Positions 34,334-44,429 of a DNA stretch of 64,000 nucleotides are shown one piece after another. Origin of the DNA: Hesseltinella vesiculosa (taxonomy: Eukaryota > Mucoromycota > Mucoromycetes > Mucorales > Cunninghamellaceae). The stretch lies in assembly GCA_002104935.1 (NCBI GenBank), contig MCGT01000034.1, positions 62,001-126,000 of the forward strand, given 5' to 3'. Every line of letters begins with the position of its first letter. Positions within the stretch are counted from its first letter, which is position 1. Below the pieces are notes generated by a model. That model searched no databases and was not told the origin of the DNA. It saw only the letters and a list, made by a program, of their open reading frames with translations. Made by a program: the position numbers and the translations under genes.

Positions 34334-34415
34334 GGGAGGTGTGAGAACAATCGATTGTTTTCCTTTTTTTTTCTTGTTCTTTCTTTCAACCTTTTTTTCT
34401 TTTCTTTTATTTATC

Positions 34416-36507
34416 ATGGCGAGTGGGACGTCAAAGGCATACTATAACCAAGAAAGTAATGCAAGAAAGCCATGAGGCTGCTGGGCTGCGCGACTTCAGA
34501 GAAGACTGACCGAACCATCCCCTTTTTACCATTGCTATTCTCGTTAGATTACTCGCCAAACAAAAACAACGACGACAAGCCAAAGATCGAGTCTCCACCA
34601 CCTTACTCATGGTCACCCCAAGGTGCTTCATCCTCTGGCCCTTCGGGTCGCCCTAGTAATGAAGGTGAGTATCAAAATTATGGCTCAGTGCCTACCCCTG
34701 CCGTCTCGTCCTTGTACCCTTCCCTAGCCTACCAACAGCAACCTGCTGCCACCGCACCTCCCTTTCCATCTGACAATATCCCTGATACCAATTCCTCTTA
34801 TCGACAACCAACCTCCACACAACCTTCGTCGTCTTGGAATCCTCGTAAGTTTTCTAATTTTTTTTTTGGACAAGCTTTTCTCTCTTTCTCTCTTCTCCCT
34901 GCCACCTTGCTCCTTACGTCTCCCCCTGAAGAGGCTCTCCTAACTTTTTTTTTTTGTTTGTTTCATATTTTGTAGACCTTCCTCGTGATTGGGTGCCTGA
35001 CAAAGTAAACAAGGCAATGCCTAGCTTGATACCAAACACGCAGCAACATTTTCAAATCCCCCGATACGTGCGACACCGCATGGAAGACGATGACCAGGAT
35101 TCTGGCTGTTGCAAGAAATGGTGCAAAATCATCTTTTTGATGCTGCTGGTGTGGCTGGTGCTTCTCAAGTACAATGCAAACTGGTCTCTGTTCGGCGGCT
35201 ATCCGGGCGGTGGCCTCGGCAACTGGCAATGTTCCCGCGGCGACCTGGTCCGCTGGGAAGACTTGCCGGAGCAAATCGATATCCCTCAAGACCTGGTCAT
35301 CGATATCGCCGGTCCTATCAGTGCGCCTGACAGCTTTGTCAACGTGTTTGCATCCAACGACCGCGACCAAGGCTGGATGAAGCCCCGCGTCAAGGTGCTG
35401 GAGCACATGCTCAAGAGCGAAGACCTCTTCTTCCGCCTGGACAAGAGCAACAGCAGCACCAAGGAGACCCGTCTGTTCATCAGCTTGCCCAACTGGCGCT
35501 ACAACGAGGTGTCCTGTGCCCAGGTCCAGTTCGACATTTACCTGCCCGATACCATCCATCTGCTGCATGTCAACGTCAACAACGTGCCCATCACTGTCAC
35601 CCAGTCCAACCAGAAGCACGCTTTGCTTTCCAAGCAAGACCACGGCGACGACGACGACGACGACGATGATGACGACGATGACGATCACAAACGCCCTCAC
35701 ACCAATTACATGCGCCCTCCACGCTTGCGTCACCTGGCCGTCGCTGCTGATGAAGACCAGTTTGTGTTTGAAACCGACAAGGTCGAGCTCATGACCACCA
35801 ACTCGGCCATCTACTTTGATGTGCCTCGCTGGGAAGGCGACACCCTGCTGCTGAAGACCACCAATGCCCGCATCCACACCACCGGCCAGCTGGATGCCGA
35901 GGATTGGATCCAGATCAAGTCTACCAACGGCGTATTGCAAGGCGACATGTCCTGGCTCGCCAAGAACAGTATCGACGCCAGCAGCACCAACAACAAGATC
36001 CACCTTGACTCTGTTGTTGTGCCCAACGGTGTCATCCGCCTGCATACCACCAACAGCCCTGTCACCATCACCGGCCGAGTCTCGGCCCGCGACGTTGCCG
36101 TCGGCTCCACCAACGACGCCCTGACCTTGCCTGAACTGCACGCCATCGATTCGCTCGTTGCTTTCTCTTCCAACGGCCACATCACTGCCAATCTGTTGGG
36201 TGAAAAACACGTCCGAGCCAAGTTCTCCACCTCCAACTCCTACGTCAATGTCAAAGTGGTACGTTTTTCTTCTTCTTTCTTTCTTGTCGTTGTGCATGCT
36301 CACATCCTCTTTTTTTTTTTTTAGACCAACGAATTTGAAGGTGAAATCAAGCTCAGCACCACGGGTAACACTGCCACGTTGGACGACGAGGCCACTCGTC
36401 TGGATCAAAACAAAAAGACGTACAAGCACGGTTACCGATACAACGGCGAAGGCAGCCTTATTGTCTCGACCACCAATGCCAATGTCCGTGTCTCCTTTGA
36501 TATCTAA
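34416..36507 (+). CDS. single-pass membrane protein with repetitive beta-rich ectodomain
   Basis: Four exons: 34416..34455, 34548..34844, 34976..36258, 36325..36507; 600 aa. Residues 1-160 are Pro/Ser/Tyr rich and include a PPPY (PPxY) motif near the start of exon 2, which could bind WW domains of Rsp5-type ligases. A membrane segment (IIFLMLLVWLVLLKY, about 163-178) follows a CCKKWCK cluster, possibly palmitoylated. The C-terminal 420 residues carry no other membrane segment and should be lumenal or extracellular. They hold a run of 13 Asp and a repeated [ST][ST]N-x-x-[IV] motif (TTNSAIYF, TTNARIHT, STNGVLQG, STNNKIHL, TTNSPVTI, STNDALTL, SSNGHITA, TSNSYVNV), spaced mostly 18-25 residues, as in DUF4097-type beta-solenoids. 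Function unknown. Confidence 0.7.
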
Positions 36508-36752
36508 ATCTTTGTTTTCTGTCCCCAAAAATTCAAAAATAAAACGCAACCCTCCCCCCTTTTTTTTTTTTATAAAACTGAAAAAAAAAAAAAAAAAAAA
36601 GGAAATTTAATGGCCTATACATGAAAAAGAAAAGAAAAAATACAATAATGGTCAGCGGGAAATAGAGAAAGTAGAAGAGTGGAGGGAGTGCAGAATGAAA
36701 GGATGGATGGGAAGGGAGACTGGAAATGACGAGAAAGGAACAGCTTGTTTTT

Positions 36753-38333
36753 TTAATCGCTAGCACCGAGTTCATCGACCTCTTCCCCTTCGGAATCGGC
36801 CAATTCGTCATAGGCAGAAGCGTCGATGGCTGTGGGATCGATGGAATCGTTGTCTTCATCCATGGGGTCCTGAGAAGCAGGATGGACCGAGGCCATGGAC
36901 GTGTCATCATCGGCGGCGGTAGGGGTCAGTACAGAGTCAGCATCGTCGTGGTTCGCATTGTCGGCTGAGGTGGAGGCGGTGGCCGAGTCATCGTTGGCCA
37001 GCTTGGAGCGGCCCTTGGGGCCGCGTCGGTTCGCGCTGCCCATTTGTTCTAGATTGCCGCGTTTCTTTTCGGCAGCGGCCATGACACCTTTGGCAGCGCG
37101 AGGCTCCATCTCTTCAAAGTTCTGCCAGACATAGTGCTCGAGATCCTTGGTGCCCGGTAGGTCTTGGATCATCTTGGCGATGGTCGGGTGTTTGAAGCCA
37201 TAGTAATCCGGACCAGAGGCTGAATTGGAGTGTTCGCGCTGTCGGATTTCGTTGGTGCGACGCACCACGACGGTCCAAGCCCCGGTGGCAGAGTTGGCAA
37301 TGATGGGCTCTTCAGGCATGTCTTCGGCCACGACATGGAACCGAGGCCCATCGCCACCATCTGTAATGGTGGAGGTGATGACTGTGTTGGCGGCTGGATC
37401 TTTCATGCTTGGGTAGGTTCTGAGAAAAAGGTGGTTAGCCTCATGCCCTTTTTTCACTGTCTTTTCTCATTACCTGCTGACGGTATAGCCGACAGGGAAG
37501 ATGTAGCGTTCGTTGTGGAAGGTGTCGCGGTCGGTGACAATCGAGCCAAGTTTCAGGACGGTCAGCACACCGATTTGTTGTGGCAGTTTAGGATGGCCGT
37601 CGTCGTCCCGTTCAATTGGCTGGACTCGCCGGGTTTTGGAAGGCACCTTTGTGATTTTGGATCGTTTGGGGGGAGCCGAGGCGACTGTTGTGTTGTCTTT
37701 GACAGGATGCAGCGCAGTCATGGCCGCAGCTTCTTGCATTTCTTTCTTGGTGCGTCGTCGTCGTCGTTGTTTTGGAGGTTGATGTTTGCTTGTCAGGTCT
37801 TGATCCGAAAAAAAAAAAAAAGATGAGCCAAGCTGAGTTTCTCTCTTAGGGGATTTTTTTCCTTTACCATCATGGTCGTCTTCAGACATAGACATATCGC
37901 TGTTGAATTCGATGCTATCGTCATCCGACGAACCCCCGTGTTCCAAACGAGCAATATTGTCCAGCAATAAACTTATAAAATAGACGGTGAGGGACCAAGA
38001 AAATAAAAAAAAAAAATGGGAATTCTTACTTTCGTTCATAGGCTAGCGTTTTGATTTTTTTCTTTGTGTCTTCATATTCCTTGAGCATGGTTTCGTTGGT
38101 CTACAGAGGCGGGGTCAATGGTTCTTTTTTTTTTTTTCTTTTGGGTTTAAAAGCATGTTGATGGGCTATGTGGACGGTGGACTTACAGTCATGATGTCAC
38201 GTAGTTTTCGTTTCAACTTTTTATAGTTTTCGTCGGTATATTCAGTGCCATCGGATGGCACAAGTTGAGGTGTTGCAGCAGCTGGCGTGATGCCAGGTGA
38301 CATACTTGGCTGAGACAGAACAGGGCTCGACAT
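36753..38333 (-). CDS. FYRN/FYRC domain nuclear protein, TBRG1-like
   Basis: Five exons: 38333..38187, 38100..38030, 37971..37868, 37798..37474, 37419..36753; 437 aa. N-terminal coiled-coil region (YKKLKRKLRDIM, TNETMLKEYEDTKKKIKTLAYER, LLLDNIARLE), an acidic stretch, a basic stretch (KQRRRRRTKKEMQEA), then a FY-rich N-terminal block ERYIFPVGYTVSR-TYPSMKDP (about 203-225) and a FY-rich C-terminal block GPDYYGFKHPTIAKMIQDLPG near 285-320. The closing 100 residues are acidic. FYRN+FYRC pairs fold together and occur in MLL-type histone methyltransferases and in TBRG1; no SET domain is present, so TBRG1-like is the better match. Likely a chromatin-associated protein in the nucleus. Confidence 0.82.
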
Positions 38334-38642
38334 ATAAGCGCAAGATGATTGAAAGAGATGTGTGAGAAAAAAAAAACAATAAAAAAAAAGAATCTTGGAA
38401 AGAAAAACAAAAAAGGGTGTTTTAAATTTTTTTTTTTTTGAGTTCTTTGACTTTTTTCTTTTTTTCGCCCGAGGCAAACCATGGTTGCCATAAACAATTC
38501 CTTGCAAACTGAACAAAAATTTGGGACTTTTTTTTTTTTCCTCCCTCTTTTCTCGGGTGTCACCAGAAAGAATAAACAAATGATAACATGGGCGACTTTT
38601 TTTTTTTTATTGTTAAAGAAAAAGATACATGTATGCAAATAA
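38334..38642. other. short A/T-rich intergenic region
   Basis: 309 bp between the FYR gene start and the TRM2 stop, both on the minus strand. Mainly T- and A-tracts; must contain the FYR promoter and TRM2 3' end. No gene. Confidence 0.5.
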
Positions 38643-40897
38643 TTAGGCGGGGACGTCAGTAGTGTCAATGATGGCAGTATCATTCGTAGTGGAAGGAATA
38701 CGTTCAAATTCAATCACCAACTCACAATGTTGTGTATGAGGGAACAAGTCTACAGCGGCTGTTCGTTTGGGCACAAAGGGCTTACCGCTGAAGCGGTTGG
38801 ATTCTGGACGACATAAGCTAGAAAAAAATGTTGGCCGAGGGTTTCAAACCGCCTTTTTTTTTTTTTTTTTTTTTTTTCGCTTTTCGCTTACCTGACAAAG
38901 TTGGAAAGAGCTTGTTTAGCATCACAGCTAATATAAATCACCTTGTCAATGGCTGGGCTTTCTCTAATTGCGCGGATCACACTGGCATGCACGCCGTTTC
39001 TGAGAAGAAGAAGAAATTTAGAAAGTCCGTGTTTCCTTCCCTTCCTTTTTTTTTTTTTTTACCTGGGTGGGTCCAAGACAGCCACGATTTCTTCATCCTC
39101 TTTACGGGTCAATACATCCAATCGATCTTCCACCTTGTTGGCAAAATAAGTCGCATTGGTCACATCTTGTAAAAAAAAAAATGAGCTACATTGCGCCCCT
39201 TTTTAGAAAGGCACTTACTGTTACGCTCGGCGTTGGCACGTGCATCGACAATGGCTTCAGGCACAATATCAACCCCAATCACCCGCTCGACATCCTTGGC
39301 CATGGTAATCCCAATGGTGCCTGTCCCACAGCAAAGATCGAGTAGCGTGGTGCGTTTGGTTTTATCAAGATTGCACCAATCGGCACATTTGCTGTAGAGA
39401 AGTTCACAAGCTGGTGTGTTGACCTGGAAAAAGGCGCTGCTCGACAGTCGGAAGCGCGAACCCAGTAGTTCTTCATACACATAGCCATCACCATACAGAA
39501 TGTCATCTGTGCCACGGTCCGTGATGCCGTTCGACAGTCCATCCCAGACTTGCACAATCAGCGTCGTCACGACAATGCCCTTGTCGTTCTTCATCGCGTC
39601 ACTGGTCCAATACGTCAGCAGGTCCTGCTTCAAGGCTGCCACCTGTTCCTCGGTCATATCTTCAGGCTTGATCTGAATCAACAACAACACTGTAGAGAAG
39701 GCGGTGAGAAGCCAAGACGGCGATTTTCTTTTCTTTGCGGTTACCATCGCCAGTGCGCTGCGTTTTCGTCATGATGGTGCGCCACACGCCCTTTTTTTCT
39801 TCACGGTCATAAATAGGATATTCCGAAGCGCGGATGTACTCCTATTTTTTTTTTTTTGTAAAAAAAAAAAAAAATGGATTAGTCTTCCAATTGCCTTTGT
39901 TTGAAAGGCACTTGCCTGCATGTTGGCAGCAATTTTCTTGGCAATCTCAGGTACATTCTTGGTTTCACTGGGATCCAGCACATTGACAATACCATGACGG
40001 AACAGGCCCAACAAGAACCCTACGGTGATCTGTCCATCAAGATCCTTGCCCACGGTGAATTCACACTTTGTACGGTAGCCATCCACTTCTGGCGAAGCAA
40101 CCACTTCCATTTCACCAAAAGGAAACCCAGGTCTTCCAAAAAAAAAAAAAGGTGAGATTCATGCCGTTTTTTTCTTGTCCGCACAACAAGTGACTTACTC
40201 GGTTGACCAATCGACCTGACCCTTGCTGCGTTCACTTTGATCTTTCATTTCGCCAATCTTCTTCTTGAGTTCATACATTGTCTTCATCAAGATCTTTTTC
40301 TTTTGCTTGAGCTGATCTTCATAAGGCACGCTGGAAAAAAAAGGACGTGGTGAGAATTGTTCATTGTGTTGTTCCCGTCTTTTCTTCTTTACTTGAACAA
40401 AGGCGTGACTTGAAAGGCGAGACGCTCGGCTGGCGTGCGGGTGTCGTCTTCAGGTGCAGGTTCGTTCTTCTTGTTGTTCTTCTTCTTCTTGTTGAAGCGA
40501 TCGCGATAGCTTTCTTCGGATTGCGTAAACGATTTGGTTGTCAGTAACTTTCCTTTGTATTGCACATCCTTCAGGTTGTCCATGGCTTGCTGAGCCTCAG
40601 CCTCCGACTGTATAAAAAAAAAGTATCAGCGTTGCCGTGGGTTCCTATCCGGCTTGTCCTTGGTTCAAGAGCGCTTACTTCAAAGGTACACATGGCATAT
40701 CTCCACTTGGGAGCTTTGGAGATGCTTTGGAAGCCCTTGTCCTTCAAAAACTGTTTGATCTCTTTAATGTCGGACATGGGCAGATTGTCGACACGCACTT
40801 GATGCAGCAGCTTCGATTCTTGTGGCTGATCGTCATTCAAGGGGCGCTTAGCACCGGCAACAGCTTCGATTTCAGCAGCTGGCGATGGATCAGACAT
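38643..40897 (-). CDS. TRM2: tRNA (uracil-5-)-methyltransferase, TRM2/TRMT2A type
   Basis: SAM-dependent enzyme forming m5U54 in the T-loop of tRNA. Nine exons: 40897..40679, 40607..40393, 40330..40199, 40132..39916, 39841..39745, 39689..39219, 39165..39063, 38999..38892, 38817..38643; 578 aa. Residues about 30-110 form an RRM-like domain ([27 protein letters not shown] end), as in animal TRMT2A. Then [24 protein letters not shown], the SAM motif [33 protein letters not shown], the nucleophile in YISCDAKQ and general base in [10 protein letters not shown]. Intron 4 has a GC donor (GCAAGT); a GT donor three bases further in would shift the frame. All phases agree. Confidence 0.92.
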
Positions 40898-41470
40898 TGT
40901 TGTTGTGAAAGGGAACGAAAAAATAAAAGAAAGCAAAAAAACGCCTTTTTTTTTTTGCCGGCAGCCCAAAAAGCCGCCCTAGGCGTTGATTGGCTTTATC
41001 GTCGGTCCGCTCGTCTCGTTACTGTATTTCTTAGCTGAGTCGCTTGTCATACAGTATGATGCCGACATATGCTACGGGTCTTGTTGGGTATGAGCCAGAA
41101 TTATTTTTAAGTCGTAAATATCGCTTTTTAGCCAGCAGATTTTCAGGTGCTGTGTAGCATCTTTTTTTTTTCCAAAATGAAATGAAGAAACTGGTGGTCA
41201 AATTCAACCTCCGCACAATGCCTTTCCTTCCTGGCTAGTGCACGCATGACAGCTGGTCATCAGCGAATGCTAACCTCGATTTTAAAAGTAATCCAAAAGC
41301 CAGTACCACCATTTAAAAACGGTTCCAATGCTGGTAATCTCTTCTTTCGATTTAGTGCCTGTTTCAATGTCACTCTAAATGAAGGAGACAGAAAGGCGAA
41401 TGCATGGCGAACCCTGACCCATCCCTTCGCGTCCTCATTCGCTGCGATCCGGTTTACAGAAAGGATCTCA
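40898..41470. other. intergenic region upstream of TRM2
   Basis: About 570 bp of AT-rich DNA; contains the TRM2 promoter on the minus strand. A plus-strand open stretch near 41400 (starting GCATGGCGAACCC) may be the 5' part of the coiled-coil sequence that follows. Confidence 0.4.
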
Positions 41471-41489
41471 TTTCTCATTGCTGGGTGGT

Positions 41490-42590
41490 ACCATCAAGAA
41501 AGAGCTGGAAAAGAGCAATCAAGCCTTGGGTGCAGCCAAGCTAGACCTGACAAAGAAGATTGAAGAAAACGGTAAGACAGACGTGAAAAAAAGGAGGGGC
41601 AGAGCAGAGTGATTGTGGAGACATGCCCATCGCCATTTTTGAAGAGGATCTACATGCCGAACTATCTGAAATCAAACACATCTACCGTGCCCCAAAAAAT
41701 TGTTACAATGTTCGGAGTTTTTTTGAGGCACGGTACACCTACAACTTGAATGAGCTGTACAAGCAGATCAGCGAGCTGGAGAAACAAAGTGAGGAACTAC
41801 AAGGCGAGCGTTCGCAACTGCAGAGTCGTCCCTTATCAAAGAAAAGGGGGAACTTTCCTCCAAGATTCAGGCTCTGGAAGACCAGCTGGTTTCGTAAGTG
41901 GTCTACCATAGGGAGTTGCTTGGGTATTGTCTTTGCTGACACCACGGACGCTTCCTACTTTTTTCTACTTCGCCAAAGGAAATTTGAAGGGGTGCTGGAA
42001 AGCGAACGCGACGAACTCTTGGGAAAACATATGTTATTGCAAGGCGAAATCCATATGCTGCGGGCCATTTTCTTTGTAAAAGTGGGCCCATTGGAAGTCA
42101 AGAATGAAACAGTAAGAGGATTTACCACCCGGGACAGACTTGCTATCCAACTGTATCTACCCTCTAGGTCGATATGCGTCTGGCCACTCAAGCTCAAAAA
42201 TCGCTGGATGGCCGACATGATTTGTACCATCTTTTTACAGGCATCGGTCCCTGCGCTCTCAGATGAATTGGTTACCAATTTCAAGATTGTCAAGGACAGC
42301 TGGTCTGATAAAATGAAAAGTCTTGTGACTGAGCTGGAAGCGTATCAGCGTAAGAAGCCCAAAAAATCAAATGCTGGCAACAACTTCGGATCTTGATTTT
42401 TTTCCATTCGCACAGAAAGTGGACCATGGCGAATGCTCACCATTGTATCACTCTTCCTCAGGTTCATCATCGACAACAACTGACTCACCTAGTCACAACT
42501 CCGCCACTGCTGATGCCCATCATCATACCACGGCAACCTCGGCTTCCAACGCCCAGACGACTGTGGCATGCGCCCTAGCTAAGACGTGAA
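41490..42590 (+). pseudogene. decayed or frame-broken coiled-coil coding sequence
   Basis: Segments of heptad-type, Glu/Lys/Leu-rich protein are visible but in changing frames: TIKKELEKSNQALGAAKLDL (from about 41491), ELYKQISELEKQSEELQGERSQLQ (41750-41822), then after an apparent 1-nt loss SLIKEKGELSSKIQALEDQLVS (41828-41892), KFEGVLESERDELLGKHMLL (41980-42050), SVPALSDELVTNFKIVKDSW (42244-42303) and a Ser/Thr/His-rich stretch to 42589. Frame changes near 41822 and 42240 cannot be solved by introns of normal size. Possible explanations are a pseudogene, assembly errors, or an exon structure I could not resolve. It may belong with the coiled-coil gene that follows. Confidence 0.5.
41683..41735. 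repeat. 17-bp inverted repeat with short loop
   Basis: TACCGTGCCCCAAAAAA at the left and TTTTTTGAGGCACGGTA at the right are reverse complements with one mismatch, separated by about 19 nt. It interrupts the coiled-coil coding segment. Confidence 0.7.
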
Positions 42591-42845
42591 CGGTGTATAG
42601 AATGCTTTGCTCTTTCGTGCGTATTAGCGTCAGGAAGAAAGAAATATGCAAGCTGAGGGAGATCCACTGTGCGGAGACTTGTTCTAGAATTAGCCAAGTG
42701 CACGAGTTAACTCCGCACCTAGTCGTTTTACTTAAAATCCTTTTTTTTTATTTTCCCTTCGTTTCTTTTTCTTCTTCATTCGAATTTTCGAAACATAGAA
42801 AAGAATCTAATTGAATTACTTGCTATGTTAATTCAAAATATTACA

Positions 42846-43804
42846 GGGCCGATCAACCTATTGGCAAATGTGACTCCAGCGCACGAATCGACGCCGAAGC
42901 TTGCCGCAGTGAGCTGACCATCCAAGCCGATGTCAATAGTGACACCTCAGCTGTATCGGTAATGGACTTCGACCCCAATGACAAGCTTCAACACTCGGCA
43001 AAACTCCATGATTTGATGGTCGACGTGCACGCATATCTACGTGAGGTTCGATTGGAGACGTATGATGCCCCCAGCGAACTTAAGCGGCTGCAAGACGAAA
43101 CCGCTCACCTCCGTGACAACAACAGCTCACTCAAAGCCCAGTTACAGGACATGAAGGAGTGCATTGGTAATTTCATCCGTGGCTCCACGCATATCGTCGA
43201 AGAGCGCAAGGGGAGCAATTGCCGCCTGTCTATTGAAATCGAGCACCTGCACGACCGCCTCGCCGCCAAAGAAAAGGAAATATGTACCCTCCAAGGCAAC
43301 GAGCAAAATGAATGGCGTGAGTTCCAGCAATCAACGGGTGAGCTGAAGCAATTGCGGGCCCAAGTGTCAAAACTGGCGGAAAGGAACGACAATGTCACCC
43401 ATTTGAAGCAAGAATTGTCCGATTACAAGGATCGTCTTGAGCAAGCCAACGCCATCCAAAAGCAGGTGAAACAGCTCACTACTGAAGTAGAAGAAAAGGC
43501 CAAGGCCAAGACAAGGTTCACTCCTGCATTATTTTCTATAAATGGCAACTGATCACGTTTATTTCCCTCTACTGTCCCATAGATGAAAATGAAGAAGGAA
43601 CTGGAGGACCTGGGCATGCAGGTCAAATGGGTGAAAGCTAAGGTCACCGTCACAGCCAAAGAGAAGGAGAAGCTGCAGACGGAGGTCGGTTCCATGCAAG
43701 CCCAGTTACTCAGTTCTTCGCCTGGCCCTCAACAAGCCCTCCCCACACCCACTGCCTCCACCTCTTCGTCCAAAAAGCGAAAGAAATACAGGAGAGCTAA
43801 ATAG
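42846..43804 (+). CDS. coiled-coil protein, 5' end unresolved
   Basis: An open frame begins after a likely acceptor (TATTACAG, 42838-42845) and runs ADQPIGKCDSS ... to about 43500; it is nearly all predicted coiled coil (SELKRLQDETAHLRDNNSSLK, ELKQLRAQVSKLAERNDNVTH). A second exon from 43583 continues MKMKKELEDLGMQVKWVKAK and ends in a Pro/Ser stretch and a basic tail KKRKKYRRAK, probably a nuclear signal, with the stop at 43802. A phase-consistent join uses a GTGAAA donor after Gln at about 43465; the alternative donor at 43513 gives a stop. The start codon was not found; the first ATG in frame is 42963. Could be the 3' half of the broken gene upstream. Confidence 0.5.
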
Positions 43805-44192
43805 ACTTTCCGTTGTCGGCAAATAAAATTTCAGGTCTGACGTTTTGATCCCAAAGAAAAAAATTGGCCCTTTTTGCCAACACAAAGCACAGTGCAAAAT
43901 TGCCCTAAATAAATGTACCAGAACAAGATAATGAGAAATGACCTTGATTGAACAATGGAGCTTTTAGACAGAGGAAAGAGCTAGAAGGCTGGCAAACGTG
44001 CCCTAAAAATGACTAGGCACGCACTTGATTTTACTTTCTTGCTCGCTAAAAATGATGGGCTGGTTCGCCCAAAGAAAAACAATGGCAGCCGGTGCAGCTG
44101 TTTGGACTGGGTAGATAGCTCTGAGTGATGTAAATTTGGCTCGCGCTAATTGAGTGATAGAGAAACCTACAGGTCTCTGGCTGTTTCCACGC

Positions 44193-44240
<48 letters not shown>

Positions 44241-44429
44241 GAATCCATTCAGTGAAGGAATAAACCAATGTCGTCCAAAGAAAAAATCGATGTGGGCCAG
44301 TCATTTTTTTTTAAAAAATAAAGAGTTTATTCATGTTCTAGAAAGATATTTTACATACAAAAGGGGGGAAATGTAGGGGGGGGGTGATGAGGATGCAATT
44401 AATAAAGTAGACAAGGTGTGGGGTTGAGC
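43805..44429. other. intergenic region between convergent genes
   Basis: 625 bp between the coiled-coil gene end and the glycine decarboxylase stop. Contains the 46-bp A-tract and a G-run near 44376. No gene seen. Confidence 0.5.
44194..44239. repeat. 46-bp uninterrupted A-tract
   Basis: Pure poly-A in the region between two convergent genes. No flanking target-site duplication or transposon body was seen, so it is not marked as a retroelement tail. Confidence 0.9.

Noticed and set aside
34963..36549. 528-codon open frame on the minus strand
   Set aside because: Mirror of the plus-strand membrane-protein gene; its composition (Val/Asp/Gly rich) and lack of any motif mark it as an antisense shadow.
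44194..44239. A-tract as the poly-A tail of a retroelement
   Set aside because: No reverse transcriptase remnants or target-site duplication next to it; long A-tracts are common through the window.
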